In this document: piece by piece, positions 22,374 to 33,400 of the stretch
How positions within the stretch are numbered: position 1 is the stretch's first letter
Layout of the letters: every line of letters begins with the position of its first letter
Origin: Xiphydria camelus
Lineage: Eukaryota; Arthropoda; Insecta; Hymenoptera; Xiphydriidae
Direction: 5' to 3'
DNA length: 64,000 nt
Assembly: GCA_963678675.1 (NCBI GenBank)
Contig: OY783194.1
Span: 21,058,278 to 21,122,277 of the forward strand
Position numbers and translations under genes: made by a program
Notes under the pieces: model-generated
The model's database searches: none
What the model saw: only the letters and a program-made list of their open reading frames with translations
Told to the model about the DNA's origin: nothing

Positions 22374-23367
22374 ATGAGTGCCAAGTACGCGAAGCGTTTT
22401 GAGGCAGTTTTCCTTTGCAAACACCCAAAAGGACCTTAATCATCGTTTTCAGCGGCTGCGAAAACAATTAAAAGGTTTCGTTGCACAGTGGGTCGAGCAG
22501 TTTGAGCTGTATAAAAGCATCGATGTGACTACGATGAACGGGACTTGAAGCGAGCAACCACAGAAAAGCAGGACAAAGCGATAGTCAGTCTATTTAAGAA
22601 GACTCACATTCTGCGATTGCATCAGACTCGCGCTCAACTGGCTAAGAGGAGAATAGATATGAGTACCAACGCAATTCAACGGCGTTTACAAGAGGCAAAG
22701 ATGAAACATCGTCCCACGACTTTGAAGCCGCTGCTCTCTCAAAAGCACATCGAAAAACGCAAAGCCTGGGCTGAGGAAAACTAAGATCGCGATTGGACCA
22801 AAGTTATTTTTTCCGATGAAGCAACTGTTTGGGACTAGGTTCCCTGGAAACGTGCTTGGTCCACCAGCAATACACGTTTCATCCAGCGTATCGCCAAACA
22901 CCCGGTGAAGATCAATGTTTTGGGGTACTTCTCTCAGCGCGGTTTTGGCTGTTTAGAATTGTTCACCGAGAATTTGGACGCTAAGAAATAATCAAAATTT
23001 ATCAGCCTGGACTCTTAAAGTCGGTACACATAATGTTCACAGGCGAAAATAAAAATTTGGTGCTTCAAGAAGATAATGATCCTAAACATCAAAGTCGCTT
23101 GTGCAAGGCTTGGAAAGAGGAATATGGAATCGTGACAATGGACTGGCCTTCACAATCTCCAGATGCCAATCCAAGTGAAATTGTGTGGGGAGTAAGAAAA
23201 AGCCAACTCTCGCTGGAAAGCCAGTGTACGATTTGAAACAATTGGCACGCAGTATTCGAAGAATTTGGCGTTCGTTGTCCGTCGACTACGCGGAAAAACT
23301 AGTCGAAAGTATGTCCAGAAGAAGTGAGGCCATACTCGAAAATAATGGCGATTACACGACTTACTGA
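22374..23367 (+). pseudogene. Tc1-type (DD34E) transposase, decayed
   Basis: Reading begins MSAKYAKRFEAVFL at 22374 and continues, with several stops and frameshifts, to about 23367. Recognisable parts are the N-terminal helix-turn-helix region, KRATTEKQDKAIVSLF, and the catalytic blocks VIFSDEA (first Asp), LQEDNDPKH (second Asp) and SPDANPSEIVW (Glu). The second Asp and the Glu are separated by exactly 34 residues, which defines DD34E Tc1. At least five in-frame stops make it dead. Short ATGTTTTTTTACAGTC and CATGTAAAAAAACGAGTG words near 22203 and 23402 may be remnants of the terminal repeats. Confidence 0.85.
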
Positions 23368-23564
23368 ATAATTGTGCCATGTAAAATGTGATATACTTTC
23401 ATGTAAAAAAACGAGTGTGTAGAGAGCTGCGCGGTAGAAGTGAAACTTTGTGAGTACCAGCAAATGAGAATCGAGTAAAGAGGATTGATCGATGTTTGGG
23501 TAATGCATGAGAATTGTAGGGTAATAATATTAAACAATGTAGCCCCGTTAATATAAGAAATCAT

Positions 23565-24290
23565 TTATTCTATCTCCATTCCCCCATGGTTTAGAAAAGT
23601 AATAATTGGTTTGTGGTAACTGAAATAGGAAACGAATACTCTTGATTGTAGGCGGTCTAAAAATCTAGCAAACACTGTGTCGATAGTCGTTCCTGCTCTT
23701 GTTGAAGGTTCCGTAGGGTTGTTTGTCATACGTAACTGAAGTTTACCGTGCAGATAGTCAATTAATGGCTGGGACTGAGGTGATGAGAAATTCGTATTGA
23801 AATCCCCACTAAGAATCATAGGTATCCTGCCAAGTTCGGGATCAAACAGGGGTGTGATATATATCCAGTGTATACAACCAGAAAGCGACGAAGGAATTTT
23901 ATTATATTTGCTACTGAATGGTTTGGAGATATATATATGACAACCACACACACATCAAAAATATCTGCTTATTTTCCATGAAACATTCCGCAGCACATAT
24001 ATCGCCGATTGCTGATGTATTCACAGATAATATGTTAGTTTGTTGTATAGTTAAATGAGGAGTAACAATATTCGTAGCATTTGCAGTATTTTTATATACA
24101 GCCACTCCTGCCGTTCGAACGTTAGGGCGTTTGAAGCGTACCACGCAGTGGAAATTGAGAATTCTGATTGGTTGAATGAAAATGATGGTGTAACTAGTGG
24201 GGGTTGATGCGGTGTGCCCCGATTGGCTAGTTTCCGCATCTCGGTTAGCAAGCAAGAGTACCGTTGCTCATCTTTAGGCATAACGAGGTT
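23565..24290 (-). pseudogene. Endonuclease fragment, Helitron/Helentron or LINE type
   Basis: Across two frames on the minus strand there is an endonuclease/exonuclease/phosphatase-like domain: GVAVYKN, GDICAAEC, PMILSGDFNTNF (with the GDFN metal/active-site motif), GTTIDTVFAR, and VSYFSYHKPI at the end. The GTTIDxVFxR...YFSYHKP ending is what I recall from endonuclease domains attached to arthropod Helentrons. Non-LTR endonucleases are the alternative. It is frameshifted near 23950 and lacks the helicase. A second fragment of the same domain is at 41137-41321. Confidence 0.6.
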
Positions 24291-25201
24291 CAGGCTACGC
24301 TGAATGTTGAAGCGATCCTCTATAGGGACCGTGCATGACGATTGCTACGCCACCTGATGGCAATAATTCGAATTTTTGGGAGAAAATTTTACAAGTGTTC
24401 ATATGGGAGAAATGTTGAATTATTGAAATATTAATTATTTGGAAAAATAATTAATATCAGTATGCGTACATCGTATCACGTATGTTGCATTAAAAATTTT
24501 CGAAGTGCCGGGAATCATGAAAAACCGTCTAGTGGACAAATTGAATTTTACAATTCCCCACTGCTAGCGTACATCGGTATGGAAGCGTGATAAACGTATT
24601 AAGTGGGAGCTACAACCTTAGAGGTTATCGTTACTTTTTGTATTTCAGGATTATTTATCTCTTCAACATTGAATACATGACCTGAGTGAAACAGATTTTC
24701 ACCTTTATCTTTATTTTAGTCTTGAGTGAGAGTATTTTGAATTGGAAAAAATTCGTGTCTTATTATTTTTAACATTTTTAACTTTTATTATCCCATGTTC
24801 CCCGTGTTAAAAAGTATCCCTTAACTTCTTATAATCGCTAGATGTAGCACGAGCATCGACGCTACAACTCCCTCTATAGTTTTTGCACGTTTCCTATACC
24901 TTATAAGCAAGGTATCAGGTTTACCGGAACGGTCACCTGTCGAATTCGTCATTTCTCCCCTTTACAAATCTGACTTAATGCATATAGAGCGGTATTTATG
25001 AGTAGCCACTGCGGGAGGTGACTTATTCCAATCCATTCGGTAATTAGCCTTCCGAGAAGGACGTGGGATTATAAGTACATTGGTAACCTTTGTTTGTAGC
25101 ACTGTATCGCCTTGATATTATACCTAATGATGAACTTAATGTTAAATTAGAAAGGCATTTGAATCGCGATGGTAATAGCGGTAGGAAACGGCGTGCAGAA
25201 T
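24291..25201. other. No supported gene
   Basis: AT-rich unique-looking sequence with no coding signal or clear inverted repeat. Confidence 0.4.
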
Positions 25202-25234
25202 GGAGGAGGAGGAGGAGGAGGAGGAGGAGGAGGA
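25202..25234 (+). repeat. (GGA)n microsatellite
   Basis: Eleven consecutive GGA/AGG units. A second GGA run lies at 42489-42512. Confidence 0.9.
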
Positions 25235-25622
25235 AAAAAATGTGGCTGCAAAGTAAGTCAAACCGTACTTGAAAAAATACTTGTTGACTCATCTCGCGTT
25301 ATTCCAGATTTTTAAAAAATTCCTACATTTCAAATTTTTTTTTCTCGAGTATACGAAAACGTCATCGCCAAAAAATTTGAGAATGTGTATTTCATCAAAA
25401 TACACCTCTTCTAATTTTTTCAGAATGTTTAAAAATACACTTTTTGAGAAAAAACGAAAAATCGCCTTTTTCGGCCTTTTTTGAGGTTTCACTTCTTTAT
25501 ATGGGATATTTTTATTTTCTCACAGTATATCAAATGGAACATGGAACACCTCTGAAGGTTTCTATTATATTCTGCCGTAGTTTGTAGCATGGTTAATAGA
25601 TGGCGCCACGCGCGTGAATCAG
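25235..25622. repeat. Unclassified repeat, left copy
   Basis: About 390 bp from TGTGGCTGCAAAGTAAGTCA to TAGATGGCGCCACG recurs as a reverse complement at 35997-36375. It is AT-rich with AAAAATCGCC/GGCCTTTTTTGAGG words. The ORFs in it are mirror artefacts of the two copies. Confidence 0.8.
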
Positions 25623-25626
25623 TAAG

Positions 25627-26465
25627 GCCATATATATTGTTCCTCTTCGCTTAAATAACACAGCTCCACAGAAAAAATCAAAAAATGCTTCCTCTGACCA
25701 GACCAGTATATCTTTGTTTTTGGGGTCGCTGTGAATCCGAATTTGGTGTCCGTTTGTCTCCATCACGTCACTTTTTTTTTAATCTCAAAAAACCATCAAT
25801 GGATCATGATTTTCAAAAAGTTAATGGACTTAAACCAAATTCGCTATAGGGGGTTTTTTGGGTCGCTGATCACGAATCTGAAATCGGATTTCAAAAATTC
25901 AAGATGGCGGATCCAACATGATGGACGAGACTTTTGAAAATCGACGGATTCATGCCAAATTTGGTATAAGTGGGTTTTTTGGGTCGCTGATCGTGAATCT
26001 GAAGTCAGATTAAAAAAATTCAAGTTGGCGGATCCAATATGAAGGACGAGATTTTCGAAAATTTTGAATTTTTGTAAATATAACTTCATATTCGTCATCA
26101 GCGATCAAACAAACCCCCTTATACCAAATTTGGCATGAATTCGTCGATTTTCGAAAATCTCGTCCGTCATATTGGATCCGCCATCTTGAATTTTTGAAAT
26201 CCGATTTCAGATTCATGATCAGCGACCCAAAAAACCCCCTATAGCGAATTTGGTTTAAGTCCATTAACTTTTTGAAAATCATGATCTATTGATGGTTTTT
26301 TGAGATTAAAAAAAATGTGACATGATGGAGACAAACGGACACCGGATTCAGATTCAGCGACCCCAAAAACAAAGATATACTGGTCTGGTCAGAGGAAGCA
26401 TTTTTTCGATTTTTTTGTGGAGCTGTGTTATTTAAGCGAAAAGAGGAACAACATAATATGTGGCC
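25627..26465. repeat. Large foldback element with internal tandem units
   Basis: Left and right halves are near-complete reverse complements, from CCATATATATTGTTCCTC to AGGAACAACATAATATGTGG. Each arm contains two diverged units of about 120 bp with TTTTTTGGGTCGCTGATC and AAGATGGCGGATCCAA words. It has no coding capacity. The right edge abuts the Tc5 element within 10 bp. Confidence 0.8.
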
Positions 26466-27434
26466 CTACTGACAAGGGAAGTTAGGGAACCCGAAAATTC
26501 ATAAAATTCCGCCATTCTGTGTGCAAGTAGAGTAGTTTAAGCGTAATACAAAAATACATTTCATTGGTGCGGAATTCCAGTTTTAAGGGGTGAAATCATC
26601 CCTTCAAAAAAATGCAGATTTTTCTTCTTCACGGAATAACTCCCGAACAGTGAAAGATAAGGGAAAAAAGTTGAAATAAAAGTTTTATGGGTTTCTTCCA
26701 ATCTATAAAACTGGGGCAAAAAAATTGTGGAAAAAAATTTTTTTTAAGTTACCCCACCGACACATAAAAATGGATTTTTGGATTTTATAAGTCTATGTAA
26801 AAATACCTCTTAATAACCTCTTTCCATACATCCGCAGTCTATTATGTATCTTTTTTTTTTAATTTAGAAAATCTCGAACTTTAAGGCTGTTTTGACTTAA
26901 ACAGTGAAACGGTCTTATGAAATGATATCTATATTTTTATTTACATACATTTCATACAGTTTTTAATTATTTTATCAAAACACGTACTTACAATTACATG
27001 AAGAATGAAACTTATTGAAATGAATCAATGACATGTATTTTTCAAACTCCACAAATAAGATATCGTATGAACCTCAATGATAACGTTGAATGACGCAGGA
27101 TCTATATCGACACTGACACCGATAACGTTTTAGCAAACATCCCGGTTTGCGTATTGCAAACATGTTTGGCTCGTGACTATTATCGTTACATGTTGATAAG
27201 GTATCCCTCTTCCGTTCGTAAAAAATCTTATGTAAACATGTTTTCTTATTAGTATAATATAAATATGGCTGAAAGATGTAGCTTATTTCCAGTTACATTT
27301 ACGACTGCAATTAGTTACTATTCTATTGGAAACAGTTATTAATCATTGCTCCAAAGGCTTTTCATTATAAAATTGCGCCGATTAACGTTTCAAACGTAAT
27401 AAACACGTTAACGACTACGTTTCAAATTACGGAG

Positions 27435-28930
27435 TTGGTAGAGACCCCTATAACATCAGATGAAATTGAAGTTCATAATGAAATTTGTGACATTATTAAC
27501 ACTTTTAGAAACGTAGATCTCGTACCATTAATTGAATACGATTACGTATTGGATTTTGCTAATCCATCTGAACCCCATGGAGCACAGGTTGTGGAGTACC
27601 CTACAGTTTCAGCAGAAGAGGAAGATAATTTTGAACCTGCAGAATGCATTGTTGATGACGAAGGTGGAAAAGTCGACTTAAGTTATAAGAGAAAAGCTGT
27701 TGAATTTTGGAAAAGCGGAAAAAAAGCCCGGCAATCACTCACTAGTGTGCAGACAAAATTTCGCAAAGTTAAATCTTTGCCACAGCTATATAGATGGGAA
27801 GAAAGTGTACAAAAAGGTGGAATGAATGGAGATAAAATTGCATTTATTACGGAATACGTTCTGCAAAGATTTGAAGAAGCTTGTGACAGAAGATCTATTA
27901 TTCACGATATGGATTTAAGATTATGGGCTCTGAGGGCGAAGGACTTGGTGGACCTTTCCAAATTCAAGGCAAGTAAATGGTGGATTTGGAAATTTAAAAG
28001 AGTGCATAGAATCATATCTCGTAAAATAACAACATTCAGGACGCAATCTACGTTCCAAGATATTGACAACCTGCAAAATATTGCGAAGACGTATCAAACG
28101 TAAAATTAAATATACCAACTATTGGATTTGAAGAAATATATTACGCAGACGAGAGTGGCTTCAACCTCGAAGTACATTCAGAGCGAATATTGGCAAAATT
28201 AGGAGTAAAAACGGTAGAAGCAACGGTCCAATCGATATCATCTACGACACACAGCTACACTATAATGCCTATCATTTCGGCAAGTGGACGTCTTGTTTCA
28301 CCACTGTACATAGTTTTGAAGGAGTCTACAGGAACATTTGGCCCAAGGGTGGAAGAATCTCTATTTCGTCCAGCTAACATTTACATTCAAGCTTCAAAAT
28401 CATGAACATTTTAAAACTTGGTTCATCCAGGTGTATTTACCGAATACTGGCTATAAAAGCATGCTACTACTCGATTCATGGACGGGACATTGTTCGAGTC
28501 AGCTAGAGACGTTGATCCCAAAAGACAAAGAAGTACAGTTTTCAATGATTCCGAAAAAAACGACTGGCATTATTCTACCTTTAGATGTATTTGGATTCCG
28601 GATTTGGAAGGATTTTGTTCGAACATTTTCTGATAATGTACTTCTTCAAGAGAAAGATATTAGTTTGCACTCGCGCAATGAAATAATTAAATTGCAATCA
28701 TATTAACACACAACCAGCTTTCGTCGCCTAGATTTAAAAATCTTTTCCGATATGCTTGGTTTAAAAGCGGATATCTAGAAACGCATCCCGGTGAATTTCA
28801 AAACCCTGTAGATTTTTGTTACTTTAGGAGTGTAAAGCACATACCCAGATGTAGTATTTGTGGAGAAGTTGCTTTCATACGCTGTGCATGGTGTGCCGAG
28901 TATTTCTGTTTTGAACATTTCTATGAACAA
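27435..28930 (+). pseudogene. Tc5/pogo-type transposase, frameshifted
   Basis: 27435-28103 (222 codons) holds an acidic N-terminus, a helix-turn-helix region (YKRKAVEFWKSG ... LPQLYRWEESV) and a Tc5-type DNA-binding domain (MDLRLWALRAKDL ... WIWKFKRVHRIISR). After a frameshift near 28105 the DDE_1 domain starts: IYYADESGFN (first Asp), HSYTIMPIISASGRL; a second shift near 28345; then MLLLDSWTGH (second Asp) and GIILPLDVFGFRIWK (third acidic residue). A 2 bp insertion near 28701 cuts off a C-terminal Cys/His module (CSICGE, CAWC, CFEHF) at about 28850-28925. The catalytic residues look intact, but at least three shifts make it inactive. Family length (about 450-500 residues) fits. Confidence 0.82.
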
Positions 28931-29232
28931 TATCACTACTGTACAAATTATAATCCGTAATTTTAGTGTATTTGCCGTTTTCTACCATTACAACTGTTTT
29001 AATGTAGAATCCATTAATAAAATATGTACAATAGATATAAATATTTTGTTTATCAGGATTCATTGAATGAATGAATGAATTAATTCGTTTATTTATATGT
29101 CATAATTTGATTAATGTAACTGCGGATAAGCTATATGTATGTAGGTATATTATAAATATAATAATCATAAAACGTACCTACATAAGATTTTTAACGAATG
29201 ATGAAGGGATATCTCACCAGCATGCAATGATA

Positions 29233-29430
29233 AGGCCCGGTGCACACATCCGATTTTTAAACGTGCGGTGCCGCTGCAGCGCCGGAATTGCGGCGGCGAT
29301 ACCATGGATAGATTGTGGCACGCGTTACCGAAGGTATGTGTGCAGCGCCACATTCTATCTATAGTATCTCTCGCCGACCGCAATTCCGGCGCCGCAGCAT
29401 TTAAAAGTCGGATGTGTGTACAGCGGGCCT
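29233..29430. mobile_element. GC-rich foldback MITE in the Tc5 arm
   Basis: AGGCCCGGTGCACACATCC ... GGATGTGTGTACAGCGGGCCT with TA on both sides. The arms contain GCGCCGGAATTGCGG and its mirror. The truncated Tc5 copy (near 3430) and the opposite arm lack it, giving an empty site. Confidence 0.82.
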
Positions 29431-30142
29431 TATAGTCACGAGTCAAACATATTCCTATTATGCAAAACGTTACCGGCGTCAATGTCAACATAGATCCTGC
29501 GTCATTCAACGTTATCATTGAGGTTCATACGATATCTTATTTGTATAGTTTGAAAAATACATGTCATATTGATTCATTTCAATAAGTTTCATTCTTCATG
29601 TAATTGTAAATATGTGTTTTGCTAAAATAATTAAAAACTCTATGAAATGTATGTAAATAAAAATGTAGATATCGTTTCATAAGACCGTTTCACTGTTCAA
29701 GTCAAAACGGCCTTAAAGTTCGACTTTCCTAAATTAAAAAAAAAGGATGCATAATAGACTGCGGATGTATGGAAAGAGGTTATTAAGAGGTATTTTTACA
29801 TAGACTTATAAAATCCAAAAATCCAATTTTATGGGTCGGTGGTGGGGGAACTTAATAAAATTTTTTTCCAGAATTTTTTTGCCTCAGCTTTATAGATCGG
29901 AAAAAACCATAAAACTTTTATTTCAACTTTTTTCCCTTATCTTTCACCGTTCGGGAGTTATTCCGTGAAGAAGAAAAATCTGCATTTTTTTCAAGGGATG
30001 ATTTCACCCCTTAAAACTCGAATTCCGAACCAATGAAATGTATTTTTGTATTACGCTTGAACTACTCTACTTGCACACGGAATGGCGGAATTTTCTGAAT
30101 TTTCGGGTTCCCTAACTTCCCTTGTGAAATGTATATAATATA

Positions 30143-30461
30143 TGTGGGAACTGAAAGGGGTCCCACGCCTGGAGAGGAAAGGAAAAAGAAAGCACCGAAA
30201 AACTCCCTGCGAATGAACCTTTATTCGCGCACAGAACTGCACTACGCTAGCGTCCGGAACAGAATGGCCTAAGGCTAACACGCGTGGCGTACTCGAGGCG
30301 GTCGAGCGGCACGCCACGCTAACGGCGCACGCGAAGCGGCTGCGCGCGCAGCTAACGGAGCGCTCCAAGAGAGAGCGGAAGCGCGGGGGGAGACGAGGTC
30401 AGTCCTTGGAACTAGCCGCTGCTTCCGGCGATCGACGCGACGGGACGGCTGAGCCCCCACA
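30143..30461 (-). repeat. 3' LTR of the gypsy element
   Basis: 319 bp, TGTGGGAAC ... CCCCCACA, preceded by TATA (30139-30142). It differs from the other LTR by one base (A at 30291 versus G at 35495). The minus strand carries AATAAA at 30220-30225. Confidence 0.95.
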
Positions 30462-33400
30462 GAGACTCCCCCTCCAGTGACGACGGCAGGAGGCAGGAGG
30501 AACGAGACTGAGCGCCTGACGGGGGGCTCAGCAGGACTCGGTGACCGAGGAGGGGAGTTCGACGGCGAAGACTGAGCCGACGGGCCCAGGGGAGGAGGCT
30601 GTGTCGGAGCGGGAGAGCGCGACGAAGCGGACAAGGACGCCGGCTGCGGAGTAGCGGACGGGGGCGACGGCTGAGAGGAGGCGGTCTTAAGAGCCGGCCG
30701 CAGCGGGGCGATTAAGGGCGTCGGCTGCGGAGGCGCGAAACTAAGCACCGGCTGCGGCGACGCGGGGGAGGGCGGTGGTAGGGGGTCCGCGGCCTCAATG
30801 AACGCCGGCTTCAAGGAAGCAGTGGACAGAACGCGCGGGGTGCCGTTCACGTCCACCTTGAAGAGGGCATCGCTGATGCGTTCGATGACCCTATGGGGGC
30901 CTGTATATGGCGGCTGGAGCGTCTTCCGAAGTGTCTCCACTCTCCTAAACACAAAGGGGGAGGAGAGGAGGTCGGAATGGATGAAGGGCTTCGGGGAAGA
31001 AGAGTGCCGGGAGGCCGGAGCGGCGCGCAGGCTCCGCATAAGCTCACGGAGGCTGGTCACGAGCGAGGGCGCGTCGGCGTCCGGGTGGCTGGTCGTCACG
31101 AAGAACTCTCCCGGGATGCGGAGCGCAGTGCCGTACAGGAGCTCGGCGGGAGAGGCCTTGAGGTCGGTCTTGATGGTGGTGCGAAGGCCGAGGAGGACGG
31201 CCGGAAGGGCCTGCGGCCACGGAACGTCGGGCTTGCACATGAGAGCGGCCTTTAGGGAGCGGTGGAAACGCTCAACCATGCCGTTCGCCTGCGGGTGGTA
31301 CGGCGTTGTTCGGATCCTCTTGGCACCCAAAAGCGTGGTGAGGGCCGAGAAGAGGTCGGCCTCGAATTGGGCCCCTTGATCCGTAGTGATGGTCAAGGGA
31401 GTGCCGTAGTGGGAAATCCAGCCCGAGAAGAAAGCTTGGGCGACCGTCGATGCCTGTTGGTCCGGGAGCGGAATCGCCGCCGGCCACCTCGAGAAGCGGT
31501 CGATAATCGTCAGGCAATACTGCAGGCCCTGGCAAAGGGGGAGCTTGACGATGTCGAGGTGGACGTGGTCGAACCGGGCGTCGGGCGTTGTGAAGTTGGA
31601 GAGGGCCGCACGGTTGTGCCGAGAGATCTTGGCGCGCTGGCACGGCTGGCAATTGCGCGCGCGGCGTGCGACGTCCTTGCGCATCCCGGGCCAACAAAAT
31701 TTCTCGGAGACCTGGTGGACCGTGGAGCGGATGCTGGGGTGCGCGAGGTTGTGGATGATACTGAAAGCGGTGTCCCTGAGATCGCGAGGGATATAAGGTC
31801 GGATGACCGAGTTGGCAACGGAGCACCAAAGCTCGTTGCCGTCGATGTTGAGAAGCTGCAGTGCGAGGAGGCCGGATTCGCGGATGTGCGGCAGGTCCGG
31901 ATCGGTGCGTTGGTGTCGAGAGAGCGTCGAGGGGTCCAGGCGAGAAGGCATGTCGACGGTCTCGATCCGGGAGAAGGCGTCGGCGGCCACGTTATCTTCG
32001 CCCTTGGTGTAGGCGAAGGTAACGTGGAACTGCAGGAGGTAATCCAGGTGGCGCGCTTGGCGCGGCGAGGCTTTGTCCGGCGCCTGGTTTGGAGCGTATA
32101 CGAGCGGCTTATGATCGGTGAGGAGCACGAAGGGGCGGCCCTCTAGCACGCTGCGAAAATGTTTTACGGCGGAGAAAGCGGCGAGGAGCTCCCGATCATA
32201 CGTGCTGTAACGGCGCTGGGCGCTGGTGAGCTTCCTCGAGAAGAAACCCAGCGGTCTCCAAAGGCCCTGGGTGTCTTCCTGCTCGAGGGCGGCGCCGATG
32301 GCCGAGTCGGAAGCGTCGGTGAGAAGGCGGAGGTTCGCCTCGGGCCTCACGAAGGTGACCGTGGCGGCGAGTTCGACGGCGCGTTTGGCGTCGGCAAACG
32401 CCTCGTCGGCGGCAGGGGTCCACACGAGCGGGGCCTTCTTTTTCCTGGGCGGAAGGTCTTTCAGGAGATCGGTCAAGGGCGCGAATGCGTGCGCGGCCCT
32501 GGGGAGGCATCGGCGGTAGTAGTTAATGAGGCCGAGGAAACGCCGAAGTTGGGCGGCGTCGGCCGGCTTCGGATACGCCTGGATGGCCTCGAAGCGCGAA
32601 GCCGGGGGCTTGGAGCCCTCCGCGGAGACCTCGTAACCGAGGTAGGTGACCGTGTCCTTGGCAAGCTGGCACTTGTTGGGGTTGATCCTCAAGTTCGCTG
32701 CCCGTAGCGTGGTGAAGAGCGCGCGGAGGTGTTGGAGGTGTTCCTCGGGGCTGCTGGACGCGACGATGATATCGTCCAGATATGCCCGCGTGAAGGGGAG
32801 GTCCCGCAGGAGGAAATCCATCGCGCGCTGTAGTGACTGCGCGGAGTTGCGTAGGCCTAGAGAGGATCTAGTAAACTCAAAGAGGCCAAAAGGTGTACAG
32901 ATGGCCGTCTTGTGTTGGTCTTCTTGGGCGATTGGCAGCTGATAAAACGCGGTCTTCAAGTCGACGACTGAGAAGATGGAGCCCCCGTGCCCGAGGAGAA
33001 GGTCCTCTATGATCGGGAGAGGGTATCGGTCGGGAACCGTCCGGGCGTTCAGCTGGCGATAGTCGCCGGTGATCCTGTAAGAGCCGTCGGGCTTCGGGAC
33101 CAGCAGGAGTGGACTGGCCCAGGCGCTGTTGGAAGGGCGGACAATGCCCTGCTCGTGGAGCGCCTTGAACTGCGCGCGCGCGGCCTCCAGGCGCGGGCCG
33201 ATAAGTCGGCGTGGCCGGGCGGCTGCTGGGGGGCCCGATGTGGCGATGTGGTGTTCCGTCGGCAGATCCGGGAGCAGCATAGCCGAGGTGACCGGAGAGG
33301 AGAGGTCGGAGAATTCCTGGAGAAGGGCGGCGAACTGGCCTTCTGCCACGGAGGTGGGGACCGAGACCTCGACTGAGACGACTTCGGCCGAGGAGATGGC

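Larger units (their letters stand above)
26473..30124 (+). mobile_element. Full-length Tc5-type transposon
   Basis: The ends are CAAGGGAAGTTAGGG and CCCTAACTTCCCTTG, flanked by TGA at 26470-26472 and 30125-30127. A TNA duplication and these termini fit Tc5-type elements of the pogo/Tc1-mariner superfamily. Inverted arms extend roughly 780 bp inwards; the right arm is broken by a 198 bp MITE (29233-29430). The transposase gene between the arms is complete in extent but frameshifted. A truncated relative lies at 2823-4145. Confidence 0.85.
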
